Of a stretch of DNA of 64,000 nucleotides, positions 15,180 to 23,870 are shown one piece after another (the stretch's first letter is position 1; the number at the start of each line of letters is the position of its first letter). The stretch spans positions 62,001 through 126,000 of the forward strand of contig NZ_JACSNZ010000004.1 of NCBI RefSeq assembly GCF_016902575.1, given 5' to 3'. Under the pieces are notes generated by a model. The model worked only from the letters and a program-made list of their open reading frames with translations, ran no database searches and had not been told where the DNA came from. The DNA comes from Pseudoflavonifractor capillosus (GTDB lineage: Bacteria > Bacillota > Clostridia > Oscillospirales > Oscillospiraceae). The translations under genes and the position numbers were made by a program.

Positions 15180-15192
15180 GAGGTTGATCAAC

Positions 15193-15678
15193 ATGTCCAG
15201 AGAAAACGAGCCTTTGACCTTGCTGGGCAACCAGCACACCACCTATGACACCCAATATAATCCGGATGTCCTGGAGCGCTTTGGGAACAAGCACCCGGGC
15301 AACGACTACTTTGTCAAGTTCAACTGCCCGGAGTTTACCAGCCTGTGTCCCATCACCGGCCAGCCGGACTTTGCCAACATCATCATCTCCTATGTGCCCG
15401 ATGAGTATCTGGTGGAGAGCAAGAGTCTGAAGCTGTACTTGTTTTCCTTCCGCAACCACGGAGACTTCCATGAAGATTGTGTCAACATCATCATGAAGGA
15501 TTTGATTCGTCTGCTCTCGCCCAAGTATATCGAGGTTTGGGGCAAGTTCCTGCCCCGGGGCGGCATTTCCATTGATCCCTATGCCAACTATGGAAAGCCT
15601 GGCACCAAGTGGGAGGAGATTGCAGCCCATCGCTTGGCAAACCATGATCTGATGCCGGAATATGTGAACAATCGATAA
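15193..15678 (+). CDS. queF: NADPH-dependent preQ0 reductase
   Basis: This 161-residue T-fold protein is of the short YkvM type, with catalytic Cys52 in [13 protein letters not shown], Asp59, and [12 protein letters not shown] with the binding Glu/His. It reduces preQ0 to preQ1, the ligand of the riboswitch upstream, closing a feedback loop. It is the last gene of the operon. Confidence 0.95.
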   Translation: MSRENEPLTLLGNQHTTYDTQYNPDVLERFGNKHPGNDYFVKFNCPEFTSLCPITGQPDFANIIISYVPDEYLVESKSLKLYLFSFRNHGDFHEDCVNIIMKDLIRLLSPKYIEVWGKFLPRGGISIDPYANYGKPGTKWEEIAAHRLANHDLMPEYVNNR

Positions 15679-15682
15679 AGGG

Positions 15683-15722
15683 AAATCCCCACTCGTTTGG
15701 AGGTATAAACGAGTGGGGATTT
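15683..15722. terminator. Bidirectional terminator between queF and the PHP gene
   Basis: A perfect 16-bp stem AAATCCCCACTCGTTT/AAACGAGTGGGGATTT with an 8-base loop separates the two convergent genes, whose stops lie on either side. Confidence 0.8.
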
Positions 15723-15724
15723 CG

Positions 15725-16540
15725 TCAACCCAGGGGGTGAAACTGTGGGGTTCTCTGGCGATAGGTACACACGTAGCGGTAGCCCAGGTGTTGGAGCATT
15801 TGGGCGGCCTCCTGGAAGCCTGCGCCGATGAACTGGGGACGGTGGGCATCCGAGCCCAAGGTGAGAATTTCGCCCCCCAGCTCCCGGTAGCGGGTGAGCA
15901 AAGGTGCCCACTGGCGGATGGTGGTGCCCTGGGTGGTATTAAATTCAATGCCTTTTCCGCTGTGAATGACCCGCCGCAAAATCTCGTCTAGCTGTTCCTG
16001 CCAAGGATCCAGAGAGAGGTGAAGATTGGGGCTGAAGTAACGCAGGGGATATATGATATGGCCCAGCACATCGAAGGTGCCAGCGTCCACCAGTGCCTCC
16101 ATCTGCTTGATGTAGTCCTCCAGCACCATGTGGGCCTGTTGTGAGTCGGTGCAGGACTTGGCATAGGTAAAGATACCCACGCCCCCCATGTCCAGACTCA
16201 CCGAGTGGAGGGAGCCGATGACGAAGTCCAGCTCAGGAAAGTCCAGACAGGCTTGGACGGCGGCGGTGTCCACAGTGCTGTTGCCCAGTTCGATGCCCAC
16301 TCGCACCTCGATGCGGCTTGCCCAGGTGTCCTTCAGCTCCTCCCACTGCCGGATCACGGCGTCAAAGTCGTAGTGGGTAGGCAAGTGCTCTCCCCGCTGG
16401 TTGAGGAGGTTCCAGTGCTCCGTCATACACAGTTCAGGGATCCCCGCTTGACAGGCGGCGTTGAGATTTTCCCATAGCTGTGATTTGGAATCCCCGGAGA
16501 GATGCGTGTGGGTATGGTAGTCAGCCAAATAAGGCGGCAT
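15725..16540 (-). CDS. hisJ: PHP-family histidinol-phosphatase
   Basis: This 271-residue protein begins LADYHTHTHLSGD, the first PHP metal motif, followed by MTEHWN, GIELG, IGSLHSV, a central GHIIYP and a final GSDAHRP. These are the nine metal ligands of PHP phosphatases. HisJ/HisK-type enzymes dephosphorylate histidinol phosphate. No other his genes are close, so the substrate is inferred. Confidence 0.88.
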   Translation of the reverse strand: MPPYLADYHTHTHLSGDSKSQLWENLNAACQAGIPELCMTEHWNLLNQRGEHLPTHYDFDAVIRQWEELKDTWASRIEVRVGIELGNSTVDTAAVQACLDFPELDFVIGSLHSVSLDMGGVGIFTYAKSCTDSQQAHMVLEDYIKQMEALVDAGTFDVLGHIIYPLRYFSPNLHLSLDPWQEQLDEILRRVIHSGKGIEFNTTQGTTIRQWAPLLTRYRELGGEILTLGSDAHRPQFIGAGFQEAAQMLQHLGYRYVCTYRQRTPQFHPLG

Positions 16541-16750
16541 AGGGTGACCTTCTTTCTATTGCGTGTGAACGATTCGTTGTTGTAACCTCAGTATAACGGA
16601 TTTTTTCCCAAGAAAAAAGACAATAGATCTGGAAAAATATTTTATGTGAAAATAGGACAGTTGAACGGGAGTATAACAGGGGAAAGGAGGTAAAATCACC
16701 ATAAATGGGGCGAATGTCAAAATACTCTTTTCCTTGCTCCCATCTCCATG

Positions 16751-16756
16751 TATAAT
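16751..16756 (+). promoter_or_regulatory. -10 element upstream of the cobalamin riboswitch
   Basis: A consensus TATAAT preceded by TG lies about 30 bp before the riboswitch. No good -35 is at 17 bp; TTGCTC at 16734 is too near. Confidence 0.4.
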
Positions 16757-16784
16757 AGGCTTAATAAAATAAACCACATGTGTG

Positions 16785-16945
16785 ATCTGTGTTAGGGCAG
16801 ATTGAAAAGGGAAACAGGTGAAAAACCTGTGCGGAGCCGCCGCTGTAATGGAAGAGTGCTGGCCAATATGTCACTGGAAACGGGTGTTTCTGGGAAGACG
16901 GCCAGGGCGATGAGGCCAGAGCCAGAAGACCTGCATATGATGGGA
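16785..16945 (+). promoter_or_regulatory. Cobalamin (adenosylcobalamin-type) riboswitch
   Basis: The region contains AAAAGGGAAACAGGTG, the GCCGCCGCTGTAATG core, TCACTGG, GGGAAGACGGCCAG and the B12 box GCCAGAAGACCTGC at about 16921-16934, in the canonical order. It precedes the transcobalamin-like/ECF operon. The terminator at 16992-17027 is the likely expression platform, so high cobalamin should reduce expression. Confidence 0.95.
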
Positions 16946-16991
16946 CCAAGGTGCGCCCAAGGCGATGGGCGGGCCTTGTATTTGTGTTGCC

Positions 16992-17027
16992 AAAAGCGGC
17001 TGCAACCACGGGTTGCAGCCGCTTTTT
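16992..17027 (+). terminator. Terminator controlled by the cobalamin riboswitch
   Basis: A 16-bp perfect stem AAAAGCGGCTGCAACC (16992-17007) paired with its complement from 17011, with a 3-base loop, ends in T5. It lies 32 bp upstream of the first gene. Confidence 0.9.
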
Positions 17028-17058
17028 ACATAGATTCTCCAGGAAAGGATTTGAAACA

Positions 17059-20000
17059 ATGAAGAAGATGAGAAAGAGGGGACAGAGAGTACTCAGCTTG
17101 GTTGTGTCCCTGGTCATGTTGCTTACCCTGGTGTCCGGGGCGTTTGCTTTAGAGGTGCCCCGGGGTACCAGCCAGACTGTGGCAGTGACCATAGAGTACG
17201 CAGATGAAAATGGAAACACGGAATACTATCTTCCTCCTACCCAGGTGCCCCTGGAGGAGGGAGATGTCCTGCTGGATGTTTTGCAAAGAGGGTACCAGGA
17301 CAGAGGAAGTGTGACATACAGTGCACTCTACGGATTCACAGTCGCGCCCAAGGACGGGGAGTCTGTGGGTGAAGTGAACTGGGGCAAAAAAGCCTGGTGG
17401 CCCTTTGTGGATAGCACCAAGGTGGGTAACAAGTACCAGGTGCAGGCGGGAGAAGTGATTCGCCTGATCTACGTCCAGGACAGCGCCCAGGGCACCCCTG
17501 ACTACATTCCGCCTGCCTCAGAGGGCACCCAGGGCGCTCTGGGAATCAATAAGGACAAGCTGGTGTCCGGCCTGGCTCAGCTCACCCAGGCTCAGATTGA
17601 TGCCAATGCTCAGGCCTATGAGCAGGCGTTGCAGGTGGCCGTGGACGGGACGGCCACTCAGGAGCAGGTGAACGAGCAGACCCAGATCGTCACCCAGCTT
17701 CTGGCCCAGAAGATTCCTGCCACTGACATTACAGTAACTCCCAGTGAGCTGACCCTCATGGTGGGGCAGAGCCAGACGCTCACCGCCCAGGTGACCCCTG
17801 AGGAGAGCAATGACACCGTGGTGTGGTACAGTGAGAACACCCATGTGGCCCAGGTCACCAATCAAGGGGTAATCCGGGCAGTGGGAGAGGGCACTACCGT
17901 CATCACAGCCCAGGCCAATGAGGCGGTGAAGGAGACTGTGACCGTGACGGTAACGGGCATTGTAGCCCAGTCCATTACCCTAAATAAGACCCAACTGGAC
18001 CTGGAGGAGGGCCAGGGGGTGCCGCTTACCGCCATGGTGACCCCGGCGGACTCCACCGACTCTGTGGTGTGGCAGAGCAGTGACCCCGACTGTGTCAGCG
18101 TGGATGACAGCGGCATGGTGGTGGCCCACAAGGGGGGAGCGGCCCAGGTTACCGTAACTGCTGGTGCATGCAGCGCAGTGTGTACCGTGACAGTCAGCCC
18201 CCGAGAAGTGCCTACCACCCCCACAGTGGTGTTCCAACACACGGACGGGCGCATCACCCAGTGGGATGATACCCACACCTTCACCCTCTCCGCTCTGGAT
18301 GAGGGACGGTTCGTGCTGGAGGGCGTAGCAGAGGGGCAAAGCACCTACTGGAGCTGCCTGGAACAAGACGGTTCCTCGGAGTCCTCGGTGGTGCACATCT
18401 CCTCCGGCGGCGTATTTTACCCTACGGTGGGAGAATATTCTGCCCATGTCTACGACAAGAACCCCGACTGGTATGTGGCCCAGGAGCTGGCTGCCTTCAC
18501 CTTGAAGGTGGTACCCACCCAGGTCACTGACCTGAAGCTGTATCAGGACGGTTGGGAGGTGAGCGGGGAAGAGCCCATCCATTTGAGCGGCACCCAGCCC
18601 CAGCAGCTGACGGTGAAGGGTTGTCTGGACGGGGGGTACATCACCATCCCCAACCAGGCCCTGGAGACCACCTCCACCGAAGGCTCGTATATCTACACCT
18701 TGGACGAGGAGAATGGCCTGGAGTTTTTTGCCGAAGATCAGTCCATGCACACATTTACCGTGTCTCTGGCGGACAATCCCCAGGTCACGGTGAGCTTCCA
18801 GGCCACCGCTCAGCGGATTGACGTCACAGGGCTGACGGTGACCTACCCTGAGGTGTTCTACATTGAGGGGTGGAACGGTCTGGGAAATCAGTACGTGGGC
18901 ATTACCTCCCATGATACAGACCCTGAGAGACGGTATGAGATCAACATTGAACCCTACAACGCCACCGTCAAGGACGTGGTGTGGGTGTCTCACGATCCGG
19001 ATGTGGCGGAGTTCCAGGCTACCTACAACAACGGCATTGTCCCTAAGAAGGCGGGCACTGCCCGGTTTACCATCACCAGCGTGGACAACCCCGCTGCCAC
19101 CCAGGACATCACCATTCGCTTTGCATACAAGTACCCCCTGGAACAGGTGGAACTGGAGAAGACGGAGTATACCCTGTCTCAGTTTGAGTCTGTGGATTTG
19201 GATTTGCTGGTCACCCCCGCCAACGCCACCAACCAGCGCTTTACCTGGAGTTACAGCCAGGATGGGGTGGTGCAGGTGGTGGACTACGTTACCAGTACCC
19301 CTGGCCAGATGACCACCCGACATGTGCTCTCTGCGCTGGAGCAGGGAACGGTGACGGTGACAGGTACGCCTTTGGACGACACCATGCAGGCCCAACCAAT
19401 CCAGTTCACTGTGACAGTCACCAATCCTGAGGCGGGAGGGGAACTGGACTTTGAACGGTATGTCACGGACAACATTTCCCATGCGCTGTCCTACCTGGAT
19501 GGGCAGCTGGAGGGGAACTATACCTATGGCGCAGAGTGGAGTCTGTTCACACTGCTGCGAGCCGGAGCCAGCTTGAGCCAAAGTGATCTGGACAGCTACT
19601 ATGCCAGCGTGGTGCAGCAGCTGCAAAGCGGGGGACGGATGCTGCCCACCGACTATTTCCGGGTGGTGGTGGCCTTGTTAGCCATGGGGAAAGACCCCAC
19701 CGACGTGGAGGGGATGGATCTGATCCAGACCCTGTGCAGCTACCCCAATTCGGACCGCATGACTTCCAACATGATGGCGTACACCCTGCTGGCACTGGAC
19801 ACCAAGAATTATGAGGTGCCCCAGGGTGCGCTGTGGAGCCGAGAGACCCTCATTGAGAAACTGCTGACCTTCCAAAATGCTGAGGGCGGGTTTGGCCTGT
19901 CTTCCGCAGATCGAGTGAGTGTGGATGTCACCGCCATGACCCTCCAGGCCCTGGCTCCATACAGAGAGACGGATCAGGTGCACAGCGCCTTTGATAGGGC

Positions 20001-20565
20001 GTTGGAGTATCTGCGCAGCCAGATGACTGCCGATTGTGGTTACATCAACGAGGGGGATGACAACGGCTGTACCGCCGCTCAGGTGCTCACGGCTCTGGCT
20101 GTGGCGGGGATTGATCCCTTGGATCCAGATAACGGATTCACCCACGGAAGCTATAACCTGGTCACCAAGCTGGATCAGTTTAGACGGGAATCTGGGTTTA
20201 CCACTTTCTTGAGTACTCAACAGCCTGACGGTATGGGCACGGTGCAGATTGGCTACGCCTTGGAGGCCTATCGCCGATTTGCAGCCGGGGAAAATGCTCT
20301 CTTTGATCTGACCCAGTGGACACCTGCACCTCCCAACAACAATGAGGGAGATGAAGATCAGGTGACGGATGACGGCGAGACAGGCGGCGAGACGGCAGAC
20401 GATGAGAGGCCAGGGGAAAATCAAGGTGGCAGTGAGAACGGCAGCCAGGTGCCTCCCACCGGAGATACCAGTGCATTGACGGTGTATCTGCTGGCCTTTG
20501 CCATGAGTGGAGCGGGTCTGTACGTGGCTGCATGGACAGGCCGTCAAAAAAAGAATCGGGACTGA
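17059..20565 (+). CDS. Wall-anchored transcobalamin/intrinsic factor-like protein
   Basis: This 1168-residue surface protein has, in order: a signal peptide (1-30, cut after AFA); a DUF4430/transcobalamin-like beta domain (about 38-141); a helical linker (155-220); a series of Ig-like modules including BIG_2 domains (about 222-300, 303-380, 594-690, 691-788); an alpha/alpha toroid of prenyltransferase/intrinsic-factor type (about 795-1080, with FQNAEGGFGL and related repeats); an acidic linker; and a sorting signal VPPTGD (1131-1136) with membrane segment and RQKKNRD tail. The same two ligand-binding folds, alpha toroid and beta domain, make up human transcobalamin and intrinsic factor, here in the opposite order. 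Cobalamin riboswitch control and the ECF genes downstream imply cobalamin or corrinoid capture at the wall. Binding is not proven. Confidence 0.85.
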   Translation: MKKMRKRGQRVLSLVVSLVMLLTLVSGAFALEVPRGTSQTVAVTIEYADENGNTEYYLPPTQVPLEEGDVLLDVLQRGYQDRGSVTYSALYGFTVAPKDGESVGEVNWGKKAWWPFVDSTKVGNKYQVQAGEVIRLIYVQDSAQGTPDYIPPASEGTQGALGINKDKLVSGLAQLTQAQIDANAQAYEQALQVAVDGTATQEQVNEQTQIVTQLLAQKIPATDITVTPSELTLMVGQSQTLTAQVTPEESNDTVVWYSENTHVAQVTNQGVIRAVGEGTTVITAQANEAVKETVTVTVTGIVAQSITLNKTQLDLEEGQGVPLTAMVTPADSTDSVVWQSSDPDCVSVDDSGMVVAHKGGAAQVTVTAGACSAVCTVTVSPREVPTTPTVVFQHTDGRITQWDDTHTFTLSALDEGRFVLEGVAEGQSTYWSCLEQDGSSESSVVHISSGGVFYPTVGEYSAHVYDKNPDWYVAQELAAFTLKVVPTQVTDLKLYQDGWEVSGEEPIHLSGTQPQQLTVKGCLDGGYITIPNQALETTSTEGSYIYTLDEENGLEFFAEDQSMHTFTVSLADNPQVTVSFQATAQRIDVTGLTVTYPEVFYIEGWNGLGNQYVGITSHDTDPERRYEINIEPYNATVKDVVWVSHDPDVAEFQATYNNGIVPKKAGTARFTITSVDNPAATQDITIRFAYKYPLEQVELEKTEYTLSQFESVDLDLLVTPANATNQRFTWSYSQDGVVQVVDYVTSTPGQMTTRHVLSALEQGTVTVTGTPLDDTMQAQPIQFTVTVTNPEAGGELDFERYVTDNISHALSYLDGQLEGNYTYGAEWSLFTLLRAGASLSQSDLDSYYASVVQQLQSGGRMLPTDYFRVVVALLAMGKDPTDVEGMDLIQTLCSYPNSDRMTSNMMAYTLLALDTKNYEVPQGALWSRETLIEKLLTFQNAEGGFGLSSADRVSVDVTAMTLQALAPYRETDQVHSAFDRALEYLRSQMTADCGYINEGDDNGCTAAQVLTALAVAGIDPLDPDNGFTHGSYNLVTKLDQFRRESGFTTFLSTQQPDGMGTVQIGYALEAYRRFAAGENALFDLTQWTPAPPNNNEGDEDQVTDDGETGGETADDERPGENQGGSENGSQVPPTGDTSALTVYLLAFAMSGAGLYVAAWTGRQKKNRD

Positions 20566-20589
20566 CCTGCTGAGACGAGAGGAAAGAAT

Positions 20590-21339
20590 ATGAAGCATTT
20601 GAAACGATGGATGTGTCTGCTGGGCGCCATGATGCTCCTCACACTGACCGCCTGTGGTGGGACAAAGGTCACGGCATCCCAGCAGGTCAGCCCAACGCCT
20701 ACCCAGGAAGTGACAGAGACCACGCAGCCCAGTCAAAGCCCTGAGGTATCACTGTCGCCCTCTGACCAACCACAGCAAACCAAGAAGCCCACGCAAGGCC
20801 AGGACAAGGCGGAGTCGTCCACATCGGCCCCGGCGGCGACGGCCCAGCCAACTCAAAAGCCTACCCCGACCTCGCAGCCTGCTCAGAAGCCGGTCTCCAC
20901 GCCCAAGCCCAGCCAGAAGCCGGCCGCTACGCCCCAGCCTACTCAGACGGTGCACACCTGCTATCTCTCCATCGAGTGCAAAACCATTCTCAACCGCATG
21001 GAGGATTTGACTCCTGGAAAAGAGAGCCTGGTACCTGCTGATGGAGTGATTCTGGCCCGTACGGCTGTGACCTTTGAGGAGGGGGAGTCGGTGTTTGACG
21101 TGCTTCTTCGTGCGACCCAGAGTCACGGCATTCACATGGAATATTCCTACACGCCCGGCTTTGGCAGTCATTACATCGAGGGCATTCACAACCTCTATGA
21201 GTTTGACTGCGGGGCGGGCTCGGGTTGGATGTACTATGTCAATGGGGTGAAGCCCAACTACGGGGTAAGTAAGTATACGGTGAAAGATGGAGACGAGATC
21301 CAGTTCCGATATACCTGTGATCTGGGATTTGATCTGTAA
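20590..21339 (+). CDS. Lipoprotein with transcobalamin-like DUF4430 domain
   Basis: This 249-residue protein has a lipobox LTAC (Cys22), a Thr/Pro/Gln/Lys-rich linker of imperfect QKP repeats (about 30-115), and a C-terminal DUF4430 domain (about 118-249). The domain has the typical EEGESVFDVLLRA, GSGWMYYVNGVKPNYGVS and VKDGDEIQFRYT segments. In transcobalamin this domain covers one face of the corrinoid. Attached to the membrane by a flexible stalk, it is a plausible hand-over protein between the wall protein before it and the ECF importer after it. GAGGAAAG precedes the ATG. Confidence 0.88.
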   Translation: MKHLKRWMCLLGAMMLLTLTACGGTKVTASQQVSPTPTQEVTETTQPSQSPEVSLSPSDQPQQTKKPTQGQDKAESSTSAPAATAQPTQKPTPTSQPAQKPVSTPKPSQKPAATPQPTQTVHTCYLSIECKTILNRMEDLTPGKESLVPADGVILARTAVTFEEGESVFDVLLRATQSHGIHMEYSYTPGFGSHYIEGIHNLYEFDCGAGSGWMYYVNGVKPNYGVSKYTVKDGDEIQFRYTCDLGFDL

Positions 21340-21357
21340 AAAGGAGGAGAAGGCGGC

Positions 21358-22248
21358 ATGAAGGACGAGTTTTCCCGCTGCCACCCTGGGGTGAACTTTC
21401 TGTTTTATGTCCTGGTGCTGGGAATCACCCTCTTTTACATGCACCCGGTGTTACTGGTTCTCTCCGGCCTGGCTGCATGCGGCTACCTTTTGTGCCTGCG
21501 GGGTGGCCGGGGGCTTGCCCGGGTGTGCCTGTTGGCTCTGCCGGTGGTGATCCTCTCGGCAGTGGTCAACCCCCTGTTTTCCCATCAGGGGCTTACTGTT
21601 TTGGGGTATCTGCCCACAGGGAACCCGGTGACCTTGGAGTCTATCTTGTATGGGCTGAGTACCGGTGGAATGATGGGCGTGGTGATTTTGTGGTGCGCCA
21701 CCTGGCAGGATGTGATGACCTCTGACAAGGTGGTGTACCTCTTCGGCAAGGGATTCCCGGCCCTTTCCCTGATTTTTTCCATGGCGCTGCGCTTCCTTCC
21801 CATGTTCCTGGCCCAGGCCAAACAGGTGTCAGCAGCCCAGCGGTGTGTGGGCCGGGATGTGGGAGAGGGAACCCCCTGGCAGCGGCTGAAAAAGGGCGTG
21901 CGGGTTTTGTCCATCCTGGTCACCTGGACATTGGAGCACTCGGTGGACACTGCAGACTCCATGCGGGCCCGGGGGTATGGCCTGCGGGGGCGAACCATGT
22001 ACCACCCCTTCCGATGGGATGGCCGATCCAATGTTCTGGCAGCGGGGATGGCTTTGTGCTTTGCAGGTGTGGCGGCGGGGGCATTCACAGGGCAGCTGCA
22101 CATGCTGTATGTCCCCATGTGGCGGATGAACGCTGCCACAGTTGGGGCGTGCCTGTGCTATGTGCTCTATGGGGGGCTCTGCGCTCTGCCCCTGATACTC
22201 AACCTGGTGGAGGATTTGAAATGGCGTTATTGGATGTGCAAAATCTGA
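21358..22248 (+). CDS. ecfT: ECF transporter T component
   Basis: This 296-residue CbiQ/EcfT-type membrane protein has several hydrophobic segments in the N-terminal half and near the C-terminus. The cytosolic coupling helix carries SMRARGYGLRGRT, the Ala-Arg-Gly motif that contacts the ATPases. It transmits ATPase movement to the S component. GGAGGAGAAGG lies upstream. Its last 28 bases overlap the ATPase gene. Confidence 0.9.
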   Translation: MKDEFSRCHPGVNFLFYVLVLGITLFYMHPVLLVLSGLAACGYLLCLRGGRGLARVCLLALPVVILSAVVNPLFSHQGLTVLGYLPTGNPVTLESILYGLSTGGMMGVVILWCATWQDVMTSDKVVYLFGKGFPALSLIFSMALRFLPMFLAQAKQVSAAQRCVGRDVGEGTPWQRLKKGVRVLSILVTWTLEHSVDTADSMRARGYGLRGRTMYHPFRWDGRSNVLAAGMALCFAGVAAGAFTGQLHMLYVPMWRMNAATVGACLCYVLYGGLCALPLILNLVEDLKWRYWMCKI

Positions 22249-23870
22249 CCTTCTCCTATCCCGGCTCGTCCGTTCCGGCCTTATCCGGCGTGAACCTAGA
22301 GGTGGAGCGGGGGGAGTTTGTGGTGGTGTGCGGGCAATCCGGGTGTGGGAAATCCACCCTCATCCGCCAGTTCAAAACCGTGCTCACCCCCCATGGTACC
22401 CGCTCCGGTGAGGTGCTCTACAAGGGCAGGCCCCTACACCAGGTGGACCTGCGCACCCAGGCGGGGGAGATTGGCTATGTGATGCAGAACCCCCAGCAGC
22501 AGCTGGTGACCCACAAGGTATGGCACGAGATGGCCTTTGGTCTGGAAAACCTGGGGCTGGAGCTGGGTGAGATGCACCTGCGGGTGGCGGAGATGGCCAG
22601 CTACTTCTCCCTTCAGGACTGGTTCGACCGACGGGTGGAAGAGTTGTCCGGAGGAGAACAACAACTGCTGAACCTGGCCTCCGTGATGGCTATGCACCCG
22701 GAGATTCTGGTGTTGGATGAGCCTACCTCCCAGTTGGATCCCATGGCAGCCACGGACTTCCTCCACACCATCCACCAGCTCAACCAGCAGCTGGGCTTGA
22801 CGGTGGTGGCGGTGGAGCACAGACTGGATCAGGTGCTTCCCATGGCCGATCGAGTGGTGGTCATGGAAGAGGGCAAGATATTGTGCCAGGGTTCCCCCCA
22901 ACAGGTGGGAAGTGCCTTGGCGCACCACCCCCTGAGGGTGTGCTGTCCTGTGCCCATGCAGATTTACAGCCGGGTGGAGGACGGGGAATGCTGCCCTCTG
23001 ACGGTGAAAGAGGGGCGAATGTGGCTTGGAAAGTACCGGAATAGGCCCCAACCGGCCTGGACTGAAACAACTGAGCCAGTCTCCGTGGATGCGGCTCTGG
23101 AGGCCCGGGAAGTGTGGTTCCGCTACCACCGCCATGGGGCGGATGTGCTCCGAGGGTTGAATCTCCAAGTGCCCAGAGGACAGTTGTACGCCCTCATGGG
23201 GGACAATGGTGGGGGGAAGAGCACAACCTTGACCCTCTTCTCTGGCGAACATCGTCCATATCGGGGCAAGATTTATGTCAATGGCGCAGAAATAAAAAAA
23301 GGAAAACCACTGGAGCGGGGACTGCTGGGGGTTCTGCCCCAAAATCCCCAGTGTCTCTTTGTGCGAGACAGTGTGGAGGCGGATCTCCGGGAGCTGCTGG
23401 AAGAGCTGCCTCTGGATGAAGGGGAGCGGGAGAAACGACTGGCCCAGGTGATCCGGCTGACGCAGCTGGAGGGCCTGCTGGGCCAGCACCCCTATGATCT
23501 GTCTGGAGGAGAGCAGCAGCGGGCGGCCCTGGCCAAGGTGCTGCTGCTAGACCCGGAGATTCTCCTGTTGGACGAGCCCACCAAGGGGCTGGATGGGTGC
23601 TATAAGCAGACCCTGGCAGATATTCTCGGGAATTTAACGGCACAGGGCAAAACCATCTTGATGGTGTCCCATGACGTGGAGTTCTGTGCGGCCTATGCCC
23701 ACACCTGCGGCCTGCTGTTTCGGGGACAGCTGGTGTGCCAAAAGCCGGCAAGAGCGTTCTTTTCAGGCAATCACTTTTACACCACTGCAGCCAATCAGAT
23801 GGCTCGTGGGATGTTTGATGGGGCAATCACGGTGGAGGATGTTGTGAGCTTATGTACACAAAACGAGTGA
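22221..23870 (+). CDS. ECF transporter fused ATPase (A and A')
   Basis: This 549-residue protein holds two ABC domains. The first has Walker A GQSGCGKST (38-46), signature LSGGEQQ and Walker B LVLDEPTSQLDP; the second has Walker A GDNGGGKST, signature LSGGEQQRAALAK and LLLDEPTKGLD. Fusion of both ECF ATPases is common in dedicated ECF loci. The ATG at 22221 is 7 bases after GGAGG and lies inside ecfT. It drives import by the T and S proteins encoded on either side. Confidence 0.93.
   Translation: MALLDVQNLTFSYPGSSVPALSGVNLEVERGEFVVVCGQSGCGKSTLIRQFKTVLTPHGTRSGEVLYKGRPLHQVDLRTQAGEIGYVMQNPQQQLVTHKVWHEMAFGLENLGLELGEMHLRVAEMASYFSLQDWFDRRVEELSGGEQQLLNLASVMAMHPEILVLDEPTSQLDPMAATDFLHTIHQLNQQLGLTVVAVEHRLDQVLPMADRVVVMEEGKILCQGSPQQVGSALAHHPLRVCCPVPMQIYSRVEDGECCPLTVKEGRMWLGKYRNRPQPAWTETTEPVSVDAALEAREVWFRYHRHGADVLRGLNLQVPRGQLYALMGDNGGGKSTTLTLFSGEHRPYRGKIYVNGAEIKKGKPLERGLLGVLPQNPQCLFVRDSVEADLRELLEELPLDEGEREKRLAQVIRLTQLEGLLGQHPYDLSGGEQQRAALAKVLLLDPEILLLDEPTKGLDGCYKQTLADILGNLTAQGKTILMVSHDVEFCAAYAHTCGLLFRGQLVCQKPARAFFSGNHFYTTAANQMARGMFDGAITVEDVVSLCTQNE

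Noticed and set aside
16734-16756. TTGCTC and TATAAT as a full promoter
   Set aside because: The two elements are only 11 bp apart, too close for a sigma-A promoter; only the -10 is listed.
17980-19626. A long antisense open frame (548 codons) opposite the wall protein gene
   Set aside because: It mirrors the high-GC, repeat-rich coding strand, has no ribosome site or recognisable domain, and the sense gene is clear.
20680-20940. CRISPR-like repeats
   Set aside because: The repeated Thr/Pro/Gln codons belong to the lipoprotein linker; there are no regular spacers or repeats of constant length.
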